From: Microbacterium jejuense
GTDB taxonomy: Bacteria; Actinomycetota; Actinomycetes; Actinomycetales; Microbacteriaceae
Direction of reading: 5' to 3'
DNA length: 64,000 nt
Assembly (NCBI RefSeq): GCF_019511665.1
Contig: NZ_JAEUAW010000002.1
Coordinates: 350,450 to 414,449, forward strand
The position numbers and the translations under genes were made by a program. The notes below the pieces were generated by a model that was given only the letters and a program-made list of their open reading frames with translations, ran no database searches and had not been told where the DNA came from. Positions 17,447-24,785 of this stretch are shown piece by piece. Within the stretch, counting starts at the first letter, position 1. Each line of letters begins with the position of its first letter.

Positions 17447-18279
17447 CGCCGGACGCACGCACCTCGGAGCGCCCGGTCGTCCTGAGCATCCGGGATGCCG
17501 CACTGCAGCGGGGTCCGCGCGAGCTGTGGTCGGGGCTCGACCTCGACGTCCACGCCGGTGAGCTCGTGGCCGTCCTCGGCCCGAGCGGATCGGGCAAGAC
17601 CACGCTGCTGCGCGCCATCCTCGGCCTGGAGCCCCTGTCGCGCGGCAGCATCGAGGTCGAAGGCGCGGCCGTGGCGCACCGGGGCAGCCGCCGCATCGGC
17701 TACATCCCGCAGGCCCGGCCGCTGCCCCGCGACACGTCGCTGCGGGGACGCGACCTCGTGACGCTCGGCGTCGACGGCCACCGCTTCGGCCTGCCGCTTC
17801 CGCGTCGAGGCGACCGCGCACGCGTCGACGCCCTCATCGACGCGGTCGGCGCACGAGGCTTCGCCGACCGCCCGGTCGGCGAGCTGTCTGGCGGTGAGCA
17901 GCAGCGGCTGCGCGCCGGGCAGGCCCTCGCCGACGATCCGCCGCTGCTGCTGTGCGACGAGCCGCTCACGAGCCTCGATCTCGCCAACCAGCAGGCCGTC
18001 ATCGGCCTCATCGACCGTCATCGCCGCGAGCGCGGTGCGGCCGTGCTCCTCGTCACCCACGACATCAACCCGCTCCTCGGCAAGGTCGACCGCATCCTGT
18101 ACATCGCCAACGGGCGCTTCACCCTCGGCACGCCCCAGGAGGTGCTGCGCTCGGACGTGCTCACGGCGCTGTACGGCGCGCACGTGTTCGTGCTGCGCGC
18201 GGGCGACCGGCTCGTCGTGGTCGGAGCGCCCGACGCCGAGGCATCCCATCACCACCACGAAGGCCCGGTGCACGAATGA
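17443..18279 (+). CDS. znuC: Zinc ABC transporter ATPase
   Basis: 278 aa from the GTG in the GTGA overlap with znuA. Walker A GPSGSGKTT, Q-loop region RIGYIPQARPL, signature VGELSGGEQQRLRAGQ, Walker B PPLLLCDEPLTSLD, and H-switch LLVTHDINPLL are all present and intact. The C-terminus is His-rich (ASHHHHEGPVHE). It energises import through the membrane protein encoded next. The stop codon starts a run of 17-nt repeats that links it to the permease gene. Confidence 0.93.
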   Translation: MTPDARTSERPVVLSIRDAALQRGPRELWSGLDLDVHAGELVAVLGPSGSGKTTLLRAILGLEPLSRGSIEVEGAAVAHRGSRRIGYIPQARPLPRDTSLRGRDLVTLGVDGHRFGLPLPRRGDRARVDALIDAVGARGFADRPVGELSGGEQQRLRAGQALADDPPLLLCDEPLTSLDLANQQAVIGLIDRHRRERGAAVLLVTHDINPLLGKVDRILYIANGRFTLGTPQEVLRSDVLTALYGAHVFVLRAGDRLVVVGAPDAEASHHHHEGPVHE

Positions 18280-18330
18280 GCGAGGTGCACGAATGAGCGA
18301 GGTGCACGAGTGAGCGAGGTGCACGAATGA
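18268..18330 (+). repeat. 17-bp tandem repeat at the znuC/znuB junction
   Basis: Three full copies and one partial copy of GTGCACGAATGAGCGAG (18268-18284, 18285-18301, 18302-18318 with one A-to-G change, 18319-18330). Each contains an overlapping stop/start ATGA or GTGA, so duplication of the junction has kept start-stop coupling although 17 is not a multiple of three. Confidence 0.95.
18276..18330 (+). other. Ladder of three six-codon start-stop mini-ORFs
   Basis: Reading from the znuC stop: ATG 18276 to TGA 18296, ATG 18293 to TGA 18313, and GTG 18310 to TGA 18330, each encoding MSEVHE and each sharing 4 nt with the next. The last TGA shares ATGA with the permease ATG at 18327. Ribosomes could pass by repeated termination and re-initiation. 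It may have no function beyond being a tolerated duplication. Confidence 0.7.
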
Positions 18331-19190
18331 ACTGGGGCGACATCGCCGACGCCATGTTCGGCGGTCTGCCGTACTACGGCGAGATCCTGGCGCTCGTGTC
18401 GAACTCGGTGTGGGCCGGCGCGGTGCTGGGCCTCGTGGGCGGGCTCGTGGGCGTCTTCGTCATGCAGCGCGACATGGCGTTCGCCGTGCACGGCATCAGC
18501 GAGCTGTCGTTCGCGGGGGCGGCGGCCGCGCTGCTCATCGGCGTGGACGTCGTCACCGGCTCGATCGTCGGCTCGATCGTCGCCGCCGCCATCATCGGAC
18601 TGCTCGGCGCCAAGGCGCGCGACCGCAACTCGATCATCGGCGTGCTGATGCCGTTCGGCCTGGGTCTGGGCATCCTGTTCCTGTCGCTGTACGACGGGCG
18701 CAGCGCCAACCGCTTCAGCCTGCTGACCGGCCAGATCGTATCCGTGCAGACCGGGCAGCTGGGCTGGCTCATCGCCATCAGCGCCGTCGTCCTGCTGGGG
18801 CTGCTGCTCATCTGGCGGCCGCTGCGGTTCGACTCGCTCGACCCGCAGTCCGCCGCCGCGCGCGGGGTGCCGACCACCGCGGTGTCGCTCCTGTTCATGC
18901 TGCTGCTCGGGCTCATCGTCGCCGTCGCGGTCCACATCATCGGAGCGCTGCTCGTGATGGCGCTGCTCGTGACGCCCGCCGCCGCAGCGATGCGGGTCGC
19001 GTCCGGACCCCTGTCGGTCCCGTTGCTGTCGGCCCTGTTCGGCTTCGTGTCCGCGGTCGGCGGCATCCTCCTCGCCATCATGGGCACCCTCCCGGTGAGC
19101 CCGTACATCACGACGATCTCGTTCGTCATCTACGTCGTGTGCCGCCTCGTCGGCGCCCGCCGCGGCCGCGTCACGCGGGCGACCGCATAG
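18327..19190 (+). CDS. znuB: Zinc ABC transporter permease
   Basis: 287-aa membrane protein of the ABC-3 family. About eight hydrophobic segments, starting with LALVSNSVWAGAVLGLVGG and the conserved MQRDMAFAVHGISELSFAGAA segment, followed by the EAA-like coupling region (LGAKARDRNSIIGVLMPFGL). The C-terminus GALLVMALLVTPAAAAMRVA is typical. It forms the membrane channel for the ZnuA/ZnuC pair. The ATG start is the last step of the ATGA ladder described separately. No transporter gene follows; the Zur-like gene begins after 45 nt with its own -10 box. Confidence 0.92.
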   Translation: MNWGDIADAMFGGLPYYGEILALVSNSVWAGAVLGLVGGLVGVFVMQRDMAFAVHGISELSFAGAAAALLIGVDVVTGSIVGSIVAAAIIGLLGAKARDRNSIIGVLMPFGLGLGILFLSLYDGRSANRFSLLTGQIVSVQTGQLGWLIAISAVVLLGLLLIWRPLRFDSLDPQSAAARGVPTTAVSLLFMLLLGLIVAVAVHIIGALLVMALLVTPAAAAMRVASGPLSVPLLSALFGFVSAVGGILLAIMGTLPVSPYITTISFVIYVVCRLVGARRGRVTRATA

Positions 19191-19222
19191 CCGGTGCCCG
19201 GCTCGCGTCCAGGGGGCACCGG

Positions 19223-19228
19223 TAGACT
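19223..19228 (+). promoter_or_regulatory. TAGACT -10 box, leaderless zur promoter
   Basis: TAGACT with 7 nt to the ATG of the Zur-like gene. No Zur-type palindrome is seen next to it, so autoregulation is not evident. Confidence 0.55.
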
Positions 19229-19235
19229 CCCGGCC

Positions 19236-19658
19236 ATGGTCCAGCGCAACACGTGGCAGCGCGAACGCGTGCGCGAAGCGCTGACGGACGCCCGCGGATT
19301 CGTCAGTGCACAGTCGCTGCACGCGACCCTCCGCGACGAGAACACGGGCATCGGCCTGGCCACCGTGTACCGAGCCCTCGCCGGGCTCGCCGCGCAGGGC
19401 GAGGCCGATTCGCTGCAGAGCCCCGAGGGCGAGGCGCTGTACCGCGCGTGCGTCAGCGCAGGGCACCACCACCACCTCATCTGCCGCTCGTGCGGACTGA
19501 CGGTCGAGATCGAGGCCACCGACGTGGAGCAGTGGGCGCGCGCCACCGCCGAGCGCCACGGCTTCCGCGACGCCGAGCACGTCGTCGACATCTTCGGGCT
19601 GTGCGCGGCCTGCGCCGCCACCGCCGACTCGCGCGCCGAGAAGCGTGACGCGCACTGA
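19236..19658 (+). CDS. zur: Fur-family zinc uptake regulator (Zur-like)
   Basis: 140 aa from ATG 19236; a longer in-frame start at 19194 would include the -10 box and is rejected. N-terminal winged helix (TWQRERVREALTDARGFVSAQSLH, shown here in part, then GIGLATVYRALAGLAAQGE with the recognition helix). Zinc ligands: HHHHLICRSCG, with H residues plus CxxC, and the second CxxC in LCAACAAT; HVVDIFGLC supplies further ligands. Fur paralogues have similar motifs; the zinc assignment comes from the znuABC genes immediately upstream and the Zur-type box. Overlaps the following permease gene by 14 nt. Confidence 0.88.
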   Translation: MVQRNTWQRERVREALTDARGFVSAQSLHATLRDENTGIGLATVYRALAGLAAQGEADSLQSPEGEALYRACVSAGHHHHLICRSCGLTVEIEATDVEQWARATAERHGFRDAEHVVDIFGLCAACAATADSRAEKRDAH

Positions 19659-20718
19659 TCCGAGCCCGCGGCGCGCGCCGGAGCGGTACGAGCCGGTCAC
19701 CGCGCGCCTCGGACCGTCGCCGCAGGCCCGCGCGCTGCTGTGGCTGCTCATCGGCCTCGCCGTCGTCGCCGGCCTGTTCCTGATCGACTGGCTCGCGCCG
19801 ACGCTGTTCCCGGCATCCCTCCCCACCCGCGCGCAGGACGGCCTGACCCTCGCGATCAGCGTGCTCATCGAGTCGCTGCCGTTCGTGGCGCTGGGCGTGG
19901 TGCTGTCGATCGTCGTGCAGGTGTGGGTGCCGCCCGGCGTCATCGAGCGATGGATGCCGCGACGCGCGTGGGCCCGTCGCGCGGTGCTGTCGCTCCTCGG
20001 CATGATCGTGCCGGTGTGCGAGTGCGGCAACGTGCCGTTCGCGCGCGGCCTGCTCATGCGCGGCTTCTCGGTTCCCGAGACGCTGACGTTCCTCATCGCG
20101 GCGCCGATCGTGAACCCCATCGTCATCATCACGACGCACCAGGCCTTCGGGTTCAGCGACGGCATCCTGGTCGCCCGCATCCTCGGCGGGTACGCGATCG
20201 CCAACCTCATCGGGTGGCTCTACTCGCGGCATCCGTCGCCCGACGCACTGCTGACCGACCGCTTCCGCGACACGTGCGCCCTTCGGCAGGCTCAGGAACC
20301 GGCAATCGGACCGGGCGGCAAGTGGCGGCGCACGATCGCGCAGTTCGTCGTCGAGCTGCGCGCCGTCATGCCCGCCCTCATCATCGGCTCGGCGCTCGCC
20401 GGAGCGGTGCAGGTGCTCATCCCGCGCGAGGCGCTCCTGGCCATCGGCTCGAACCCCGCGCTGTCGATCGTCGCGATGATGCTGCTCGCGATGGTGGTCT
20501 CGATCTGCTCGAACGTCGACGCGTTCTTCGCGCTGTCGTTCGCGTCGACCTTCACGCCGGGGTCGATCGTCGCCTTCCTGCTGGTCGGACCGCTCGTGGA
20601 CGTGAAGATGCTGGCGCTGCTGCGCACCACCTTCACGTGGCGCACCCTCGGGGGCATCGTCGCGGTCGTCGTGCTGTCGGCCTTCGCGATCGGAGCGGCG
20701 GTGAACCTCCTTGCGTAG
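19645..20718 (+). CDS. YraQ/YcgR-type permease (DUF318/ArsP_1) of the zinc block
   Basis: 357 aa, GTG start inside the end of the Zur-like gene. About eight membrane segments in two halves. The conserved family segment with paired cysteines is VPVCECGNVPFARGLL, followed by ETLTFLIAAPIVNPIVI; a second repeat-like half has ICSNVDAFFALSFASTF. The link to zinc comes from position only: it follows zur and precedes TIGR03943, as in other Gram-positives where the pair occurs together. Residues ~212-219 (ALRQAQEP) are encoded by a dispersed repeat inserted in frame in the loop between the halves. Confidence 0.82.
   Translation: MTRTDPSPRRAPERYEPVTARLGPSPQARALLWLLIGLAVVAGLFLIDWLAPTLFPASLPTRAQDGLTLAISVLIESLPFVALGVVLSIVVQVWVPPGVIERWMPRRAWARRAVLSLLGMIVPVCECGNVPFARGLLMRGFSVPETLTFLIAAPIVNPIVIITTHQAFGFSDGILVARILGGYAIANLIGWLYSRHPSPDALLTDRFRDTCALRQAQEPAIGPGGKWRRTIAQFVVELRAVMPALIIGSALAGAVQVLIPREALLAIGSNPALSIVAMMLLAMVVSICSNVDAFFALSFASTFTPGSIVAFLLVGPLVDVKMLALLRTTFTWRTLGGIVAVVVLSAFAIGAAVNLLA
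20279..20300 (+). repeat. In-frame copy of the CTTCGGCAGGCTCAGGAACC-type repeat
   Basis: CTTCGGCAGGCTCAGGAACC closely resembles a short dispersed repeat (CTTCGACAGGCTCAGGGACC) found between genes in many actinobacteria and other bacteria. Here it lies inside the permease gene without breaking the frame and adds the peptide LRQAQEP. Confidence 0.65.
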
Positions 20719-21619
20719 GTCGGGATACATCGGCACGCGGTGGCTGGGCGTCGGCCTGGCCGCGGTGCTCGCCGTCGTGACCCTCGGGCTGGCCGTGACC
20801 GGCCGGCTGGGGCTGTACATCAACCCCGACTCGGCCTGGTTCGCGGTGTCGATGTCGGTCTTCCTGCTGCTCGGAGCCGTCGCGTCGTTCGCCCTGCCGC
20901 TCGGCGCCGAGGCGGACCACGGCCACGACCACGGCGGCCACCACGGCGACACCGGATCCCGGTCGTCGAGCGAGCGGGGGTCGAGCGAGACGAGACGCCC
21001 CGTGCGCACGGACAGCCTCGTGCCGGACCGCGTCTCATCTGCGGGCGTCCGAGCGCCCTCCGCTCAGCGAGCGGGGGCTGAGCACGCCCACGACCACGAG
21101 CACGACCACCCGCGCCACCCGCTCGCGTTCGCGGCGACGGTGGCGGGCGGGGTCGCGGCGTCGGGCGTCGTGGTGCTGACGCTCGTGCTGCCGCCCGCGT
21201 CGCTGAGCGCCGAGCTCGCGATGTCGCGCGACGTGGGGGCGACGCCGCTGTTCGGCGGCGCCGACACCATCCAGCTGGCCTCGACCGGCGACACGTCCGC
21301 GTTCGGCGTCGGCGAATGGGCCACCGCCTTCGCGACGGCCACCAACCCCGACGCGTTCGACGGCGATCCGGTGCAGCTCACCGGATTCGTCACGCCAGGA
21401 GCCGACGGAGGCTTCGACCTCACGCGGCTCGTGATCACCCACTGCGTCATCGACGCGCAGCCGGCGAGCCTGCCGGTGGTCGCCGCGTCGGATGTGCCCG
21501 ACACCGGCCAGTGGGTCACCATCACCGGCACGGTGCGCTCGTCGTCCGACGGCCGGCTCGTGGTCGACGCCGCGCAGGTGGACGAGATCGCGGAGCCCGA
21601 GGACCCGTATGAGTACTGA
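20711..21619 (+). CDS. TIGR03943/DUF1980 (YcgQ-type) membrane protein
   Basis: 302 aa with a TTG start that overlaps the permease stop by 8 nt. Hydrophobic segments: LGVGLAAVLAVVTLGLAV, VSMSVFLLLGAVASFALPL and FAATVAGGVAASGVVVLTLV. The loop between the second and third is His-rich on both sides (HGHDHGGHHGD and HAHDHEHDHPRH), suited to metal binding. The exported C-terminal domain (VQLTGFVTPGADGGFDLTRL, CVIDAQPASLPV, DTGQWVTITGTV) is the conserved part of TIGR03943. Residues ~83-121 are encoded by a palindromic repeat in frame. Role: probably zinc handling with its permease partner, by context. Confidence 0.82.
   Translation: MRRSGYIGTRWLGVGLAAVLAVVTLGLAVTGRLGLYINPDSAWFAVSMSVFLLLGAVASFALPLGAEADHGHDHGGHHGDTGSRSSSERGSSETRRPVRTDSLVPDRVSSAGVRAPSAQRAGAEHAHDHEHDHPRHPLAFAATVAGGVAASGVVVLTLVLPPASLSAELAMSRDVGATPLFGGADTIQLASTGDTSAFGVGEWATAFATATNPDAFDGDPVQLTGFVTPGADGGFDLTRLVITHCVIDAQPASLPVVAASDVPDTGQWVTITGTVRSSSDGRLVVDAAQVDEIAEPEDPYEY
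20958..21077. repeat. Palindromic GTCGTTGAGCG-type element inside a coding region
   Basis: Left part CCCGGTCGTCGAGCG then GAGCGAGACGAGACG; right part GCCGGACCGCGTCTCATCTG then CCGCTCAGCGAGCGGGG. The same order and near-identical segments occur in the intergenic copies at 36818 and 61041. The frame of the TIGR03943 gene stays open through it, adding about 39 residues rich in Ser and Arg. Confidence 0.8.
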
Positions 21620-23030
21620 GCAGCCGACGCGTCGCGCCCGCGCGCAGCGTCGGCGCGGTCGCACGTTCGCCGCGAGCTTCGGGATCGTGCTGGGCGTCCT
21701 CGTCGTGCTGGGGCTCGGCGGCGCCGCCGCCAGCGTCGCCCAGGGTCCTCGTGTGACGGACGTCTTCGTCGATCCCGCGGCGGCGGCCGCGGCATCCGGA
21801 TCCCGTCTCATCGTCACCACCACGCAGTCGCTCGCCGACGTCGATCCGTCGCAGGTGACGGTGAGCCCCGAGACTCCGTTCCAGGTCGACACGTCGGGAC
21901 GCAGCGTCGGCGTGAGGTTCACCCTGCCGCTGTGGGACGACACCGAGTACACGGTGAAGATCGCCGGCGTCGCGTCGCTCGGCGGCGGCCCGACCGCGAC
22001 GCTCACCGAGACGTTCCGCACGCCGAAGGCCCAGGTGTACCTGCTGCAGCGCGGCGCGGACGGCGGCGACCTCATCTACCGCACCGACCTCAGCGGGCAG
22101 GAGGCCGTACCCGTCTTCCGGCACGACCACATCGAGGACTTCCGGGCCACGGCCTCGCATCTCGTCGTGTCGGTGCGCACCGATGACGACGAGGCGGGGC
22201 TCATCGTCACCGACCTCGACGGCAAGGATCAGCACGAGCTCCCCCTGCCCGGCGACGGGTACGTGTCGAACCTGCAGAGCGCCGACCGCGGCGACCGGAT
22301 CGGCTACACGTTCTCGGACGCGCAGCTGACCGCCGACTCGGGGCGCGAGAGCCGCCTGTACACCGCCTCGCTCGGCGATCCCGCCGCCGACCCCGTGCCG
22401 ATCGAGGTGCAGGGTGCCGATCCGCGTGTCGCCGAGTGGCGCTTCGTGCCCGACACCGACAGCATCCTGCTGCTGTCGTTCGACGGCTCGCTGCTGCTGA
22501 CGGGGTCCGGCGGCTCCGATTCGGCGACCGCCCTGGGCGTCGCCCTGGGCCTCGACGGCATCGCGCGCGGCTCGAACGAGGCCGTCGTCGACCGTGCCGA
22601 TCACGCCGCGGTCATCGACCTCACCGACGCGAGCGAGCAGCAGCTGGTGGCCCCCGACCACGACCTCGGCGGCACGACGTCGGTCACGCCGCTGCCGGAC
22701 GGGTCGACGATCCGCACCGCCGCGGTGCTCGATGCCGACGGCATCCCCACCGGCCGCACCTCGGTCGCCCTCGTCGCGGCGGACGGCGCGACGCGCATGC
22801 TCACCGAGATCGACGACACGGATGCCGTCCTGCAGGTGTGCGTGTCACCCAGTGCGCGCTACGCCGCGGTGCTCGTGGCGCCCGACGCCGTCACGAACGC
22901 GTACGACACGTACCAGCTGCCGCTGCCGGAGCGGCCCGAGACGCGGGTGCTCGAGATCTCGGACGGCGCGCAGGTCGTCGCGCTCAAGGGCTCGTCGATC
23001 TCGTGGTGCCAGGTGCCGCCGGCGGCGTGA
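21609..23030 (+). CDS. Membrane-anchored beta-propeller-like protein, unknown function
   Basis: 473 aa from ATG 21609, which overlaps the TIGR03943 stop by 11 nt. A basic N-terminus (RRARAQRRRGRTFAAS) precedes one membrane anchor (FGIVLGVLVVLGLGGAAASVA). The exported part begins with an Ig-like beta region (RLIVTTTQSLADVDPSQVTV) and continues as repeating beta blades with a WD/YVTN-like rhythm (LYTASLGDPAADPVPIEV, SILLLSFDGSLLLTG, YAAVLVAPDAV). No catalytic motif is seen. Overlap with the upstream genes suggests cotranscription with the zinc block, but no metal motif is visible. Confidence 0.7.
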   Translation: MSTEQPTRRARAQRRRGRTFAASFGIVLGVLVVLGLGGAAASVAQGPRVTDVFVDPAAAAAASGSRLIVTTTQSLADVDPSQVTVSPETPFQVDTSGRSVGVRFTLPLWDDTEYTVKIAGVASLGGGPTATLTETFRTPKAQVYLLQRGADGGDLIYRTDLSGQEAVPVFRHDHIEDFRATASHLVVSVRTDDDEAGLIVTDLDGKDQHELPLPGDGYVSNLQSADRGDRIGYTFSDAQLTADSGRESRLYTASLGDPAADPVPIEVQGADPRVAEWRFVPDTDSILLLSFDGSLLLTGSGGSDSATALGVALGLDGIARGSNEAVVDRADHAAVIDLTDASEQQLVAPDHDLGGTTSVTPLPDGSTIRTAAVLDADGIPTGRTSVALVAADGATRMLTEIDDTDAVLQVCVSPSARYAAVLVAPDAVTNAYDTYQLPLPERPETRVLEISDGAQVVALKGSSISWCQVPPAA

Positions 23031-23065
23031 CCCGGGGTTCAGGCCTGCGTGTCGGGGCGGCGACG

Positions 23066-23071
23066 TAGACT
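23066..23071 (+). promoter_or_regulatory. TAGACT -10 box, leaderless mpg promoter
   Basis: TAGACT, 6 nt before the ATG of the DNA glycosylase gene; no ribosome site is present. Confidence 0.55.
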
Positions 23072-23077
23072 CGCGCC

Positions 23078-23770
23078 ATGGTGCAGGAGAGGTGGCGGGC
23101 GGCGACGCGTGCCGACCTCGAGGGACTCGCGTCAGAGGTCGCGCCCCGGCTGCTCGGCGCGCGCCTGACGACCGTGGTCGGCGGCGAGACGGTGGCCGTG
23201 CGGATCACCGAGGTCGAGGCGTACCACGGACGCGGCACCGGCCCGGTGCCCGACCCCGGCTCGCACGCACGCATGGGCCCGACGGCGCGCAACGCCACGA
23301 TGTGGGGCGAACCCGGTCACCTGTACGTCTACCTCAGCCACGGCATCCACTCATGCGTCAACGTCGTGAGCGGGCCCGAGGGGGTCGCCGGCGGCTGTCT
23401 GCTGCGCGCCGGCGAGGTGATCGAAGGAGTGGATGCCGCCTTCCGGCGCCGCCCGGCTGCCCGGTCGGTGCGCGACCTCGCCCGCGGACCCGGGCGATTC
23501 GGCGACGCCATCGGCTTGCGGCATCCGGTCCACGACGGCATCGACGCCGTCACCGGCGCGCCGTGGCACGGCGCCGTGGCGCGGCTGGAGCTGCTCGCGA
23601 CGCCCCTCGCCGAGGTGGCGGCGGGGCCCCGCGTGGGCGTGGCCGGCGTGGCCGGCACCGAGGTGTTCCCGTGGCGGTTCTGGGTGCCGGGCGACCCGAC
23701 GGTGTCGGCGTTCCGCTGGGGCCGCGGGGCCCGCGAGGCATCCGTGGCGGGGCTCTCACCGCATTCATAG
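23078..23770 (+). CDS. mpg: 3-methyladenine DNA glycosylase (MPG/AAG family)
   Basis: 230 aa, the usual size of bacterial alkylpurine glycosylases of the AAG fold, which flip out and excise alkylated purines. The catalytic glutamate is E45 in RITEVEAYHG. Other conserved segments are DPGSHARMGPTARNATMW, GHLYVYLSHGIHSCVNVV and AVLLRAGE-like GCLLRAGEVIEG, then LARGPGRFGDAIGL. C-terminal VFPWRFWVPGDPTVS is typical. It appears monocistronic with a leaderless start. Confidence 0.95.
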   Translation: MVQERWRAATRADLEGLASEVAPRLLGARLTTVVGGETVAVRITEVEAYHGRGTGPVPDPGSHARMGPTARNATMWGEPGHLYVYLSHGIHSCVNVVSGPEGVAGGCLLRAGEVIEGVDAAFRRRPAARSVRDLARGPGRFGDAIGLRHPVHDGIDAVTGAPWHGAVARLELLATPLAEVAAGPRVGVAGVAGTEVFPWRFWVPGDPTVSAFRWGRGAREASVAGLSPHS

Positions 23771-23832
23771 GATCCGCTGATCCGGCTCTTGAGCGCGCTC
23801 CCTAACGTCATGGCGCGAGCGGAAGGAGCGGA

Positions 23833-24768
23833 ATGGCGCCGGTCAAGGTCGACAGGAGCCTGCTCGAGGGCATGACCAAGCGCGAACGTCAGGCGTTCGT
23901 GCGCGAGCTGGCCCGGCAGGAGCGGGAGCGGCAGGCGCGGCAGCGCCGACGGCGGCGCGTCCTCGGGTGGTCGGCGGCCGGCGGTGTCGTCGTGCTCGCG
24001 GTGGCCGGTGGGATCACGGCGGGCGTCGTCTCGGCGGGCAACGCCGCGGCCGCCGAGGCGGCCAAGAAGGCCGAGGCGGCCGCAGACGCGGCACGTGGTC
24101 CGGCGAACATGCTCACGGACGGACTGCTGCTCAAGAGCGCGGGCGACGGGTCGACCGTCACGCCGGTCAGCACCGGCGCTCTCGAAGGCGGTGCCACGCC
24201 GACCACGAGCGCGTCCGAGGTCTCGACGACCGGCGTGCTCGACGTGCAGCTGTACGTCGACCCGACCTCCGCCGACGCCGCGACGTTCTGGGCGGCCGAC
24301 GGCGCGACGCTCCAGAGCGGCCTCACCGCCGGCGACCTGACGCTCGAGCTGCACCCGATCGCGCAGACCGGCGGTGACGACGCGCTCGCCGCGGTCGCCG
24401 CCTTCGGCTGCTTCGCCGCGCTGCAGCCCGATGCCGCGCTCGCCGCCTGGAACGCGATGCTGCAGGTCGGCATCGACGGCGCGGCGACGGGCACGACCCT
24501 CACCTCGGGCGACCTCTCGGGGGTGATGGTGACGGCCGGCGCGACCGACGATGTCGTGAGCTGCGTCGACGACGGCACCTATGCGGAGTGGGCGGATGCC
24601 GCCAGCACCCGCGCGACGACCTCGATCCCGTACGCGACCGAGGCCGCTGCGGCCACGTCCGGCGTCACGGTCGTCGCCGCGGGCTCGGTGTACACGGGCT
24701 CCCTGAGCGATGCCGCGGCCCTGTCGTCGTTCCTGGCGGACGCGCTGGCTGCGGCCACGGCGGGCTGA
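23833..24768 (+). CDS. Degenerate DsbA/thioredoxin-fold exported protein
   Basis: 311 aa with a good GGAAGGAG ribosome site. A basic, helical N-terminus (MTKRERQAFVRELARQER) precedes one membrane segment (SAAGGVVVLAVAGGITAGVV, about 48-67) and an Ala/Lys helix. The exported domain starts VLDVQLYVDPTSADAATFWA, which follows the first strand and helix of DsbA-like membrane thioredoxins, and later HPIAQTGGDDALAAVAAFGCF and GVTVVAAGSVYTG. The CXXC pair expected after the first strand is replaced by PTSADA, so disulfide chemistry is unlikely. A structural or chaperone role is possible. Confidence 0.65.
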   Translation: MAPVKVDRSLLEGMTKRERQAFVRELARQERERQARQRRRRRVLGWSAAGGVVVLAVAGGITAGVVSAGNAAAAEAAKKAEAAADAARGPANMLTDGLLLKSAGDGSTVTPVSTGALEGGATPTTSASEVSTTGVLDVQLYVDPTSADAATFWAADGATLQSGLTAGDLTLELHPIAQTGGDDALAAVAAFGCFAALQPDAALAAWNAMLQVGIDGAATGTTLTSGDLSGVMVTAGATDDVVSCVDDGTYAEWADAASTRATTSIPYATEAAAATSGVTVVAAGSVYTGSLSDAAALSSFLADALAAATAG

Positions 24769-24785
24769 CCGCGCCTTCGGGCGTC

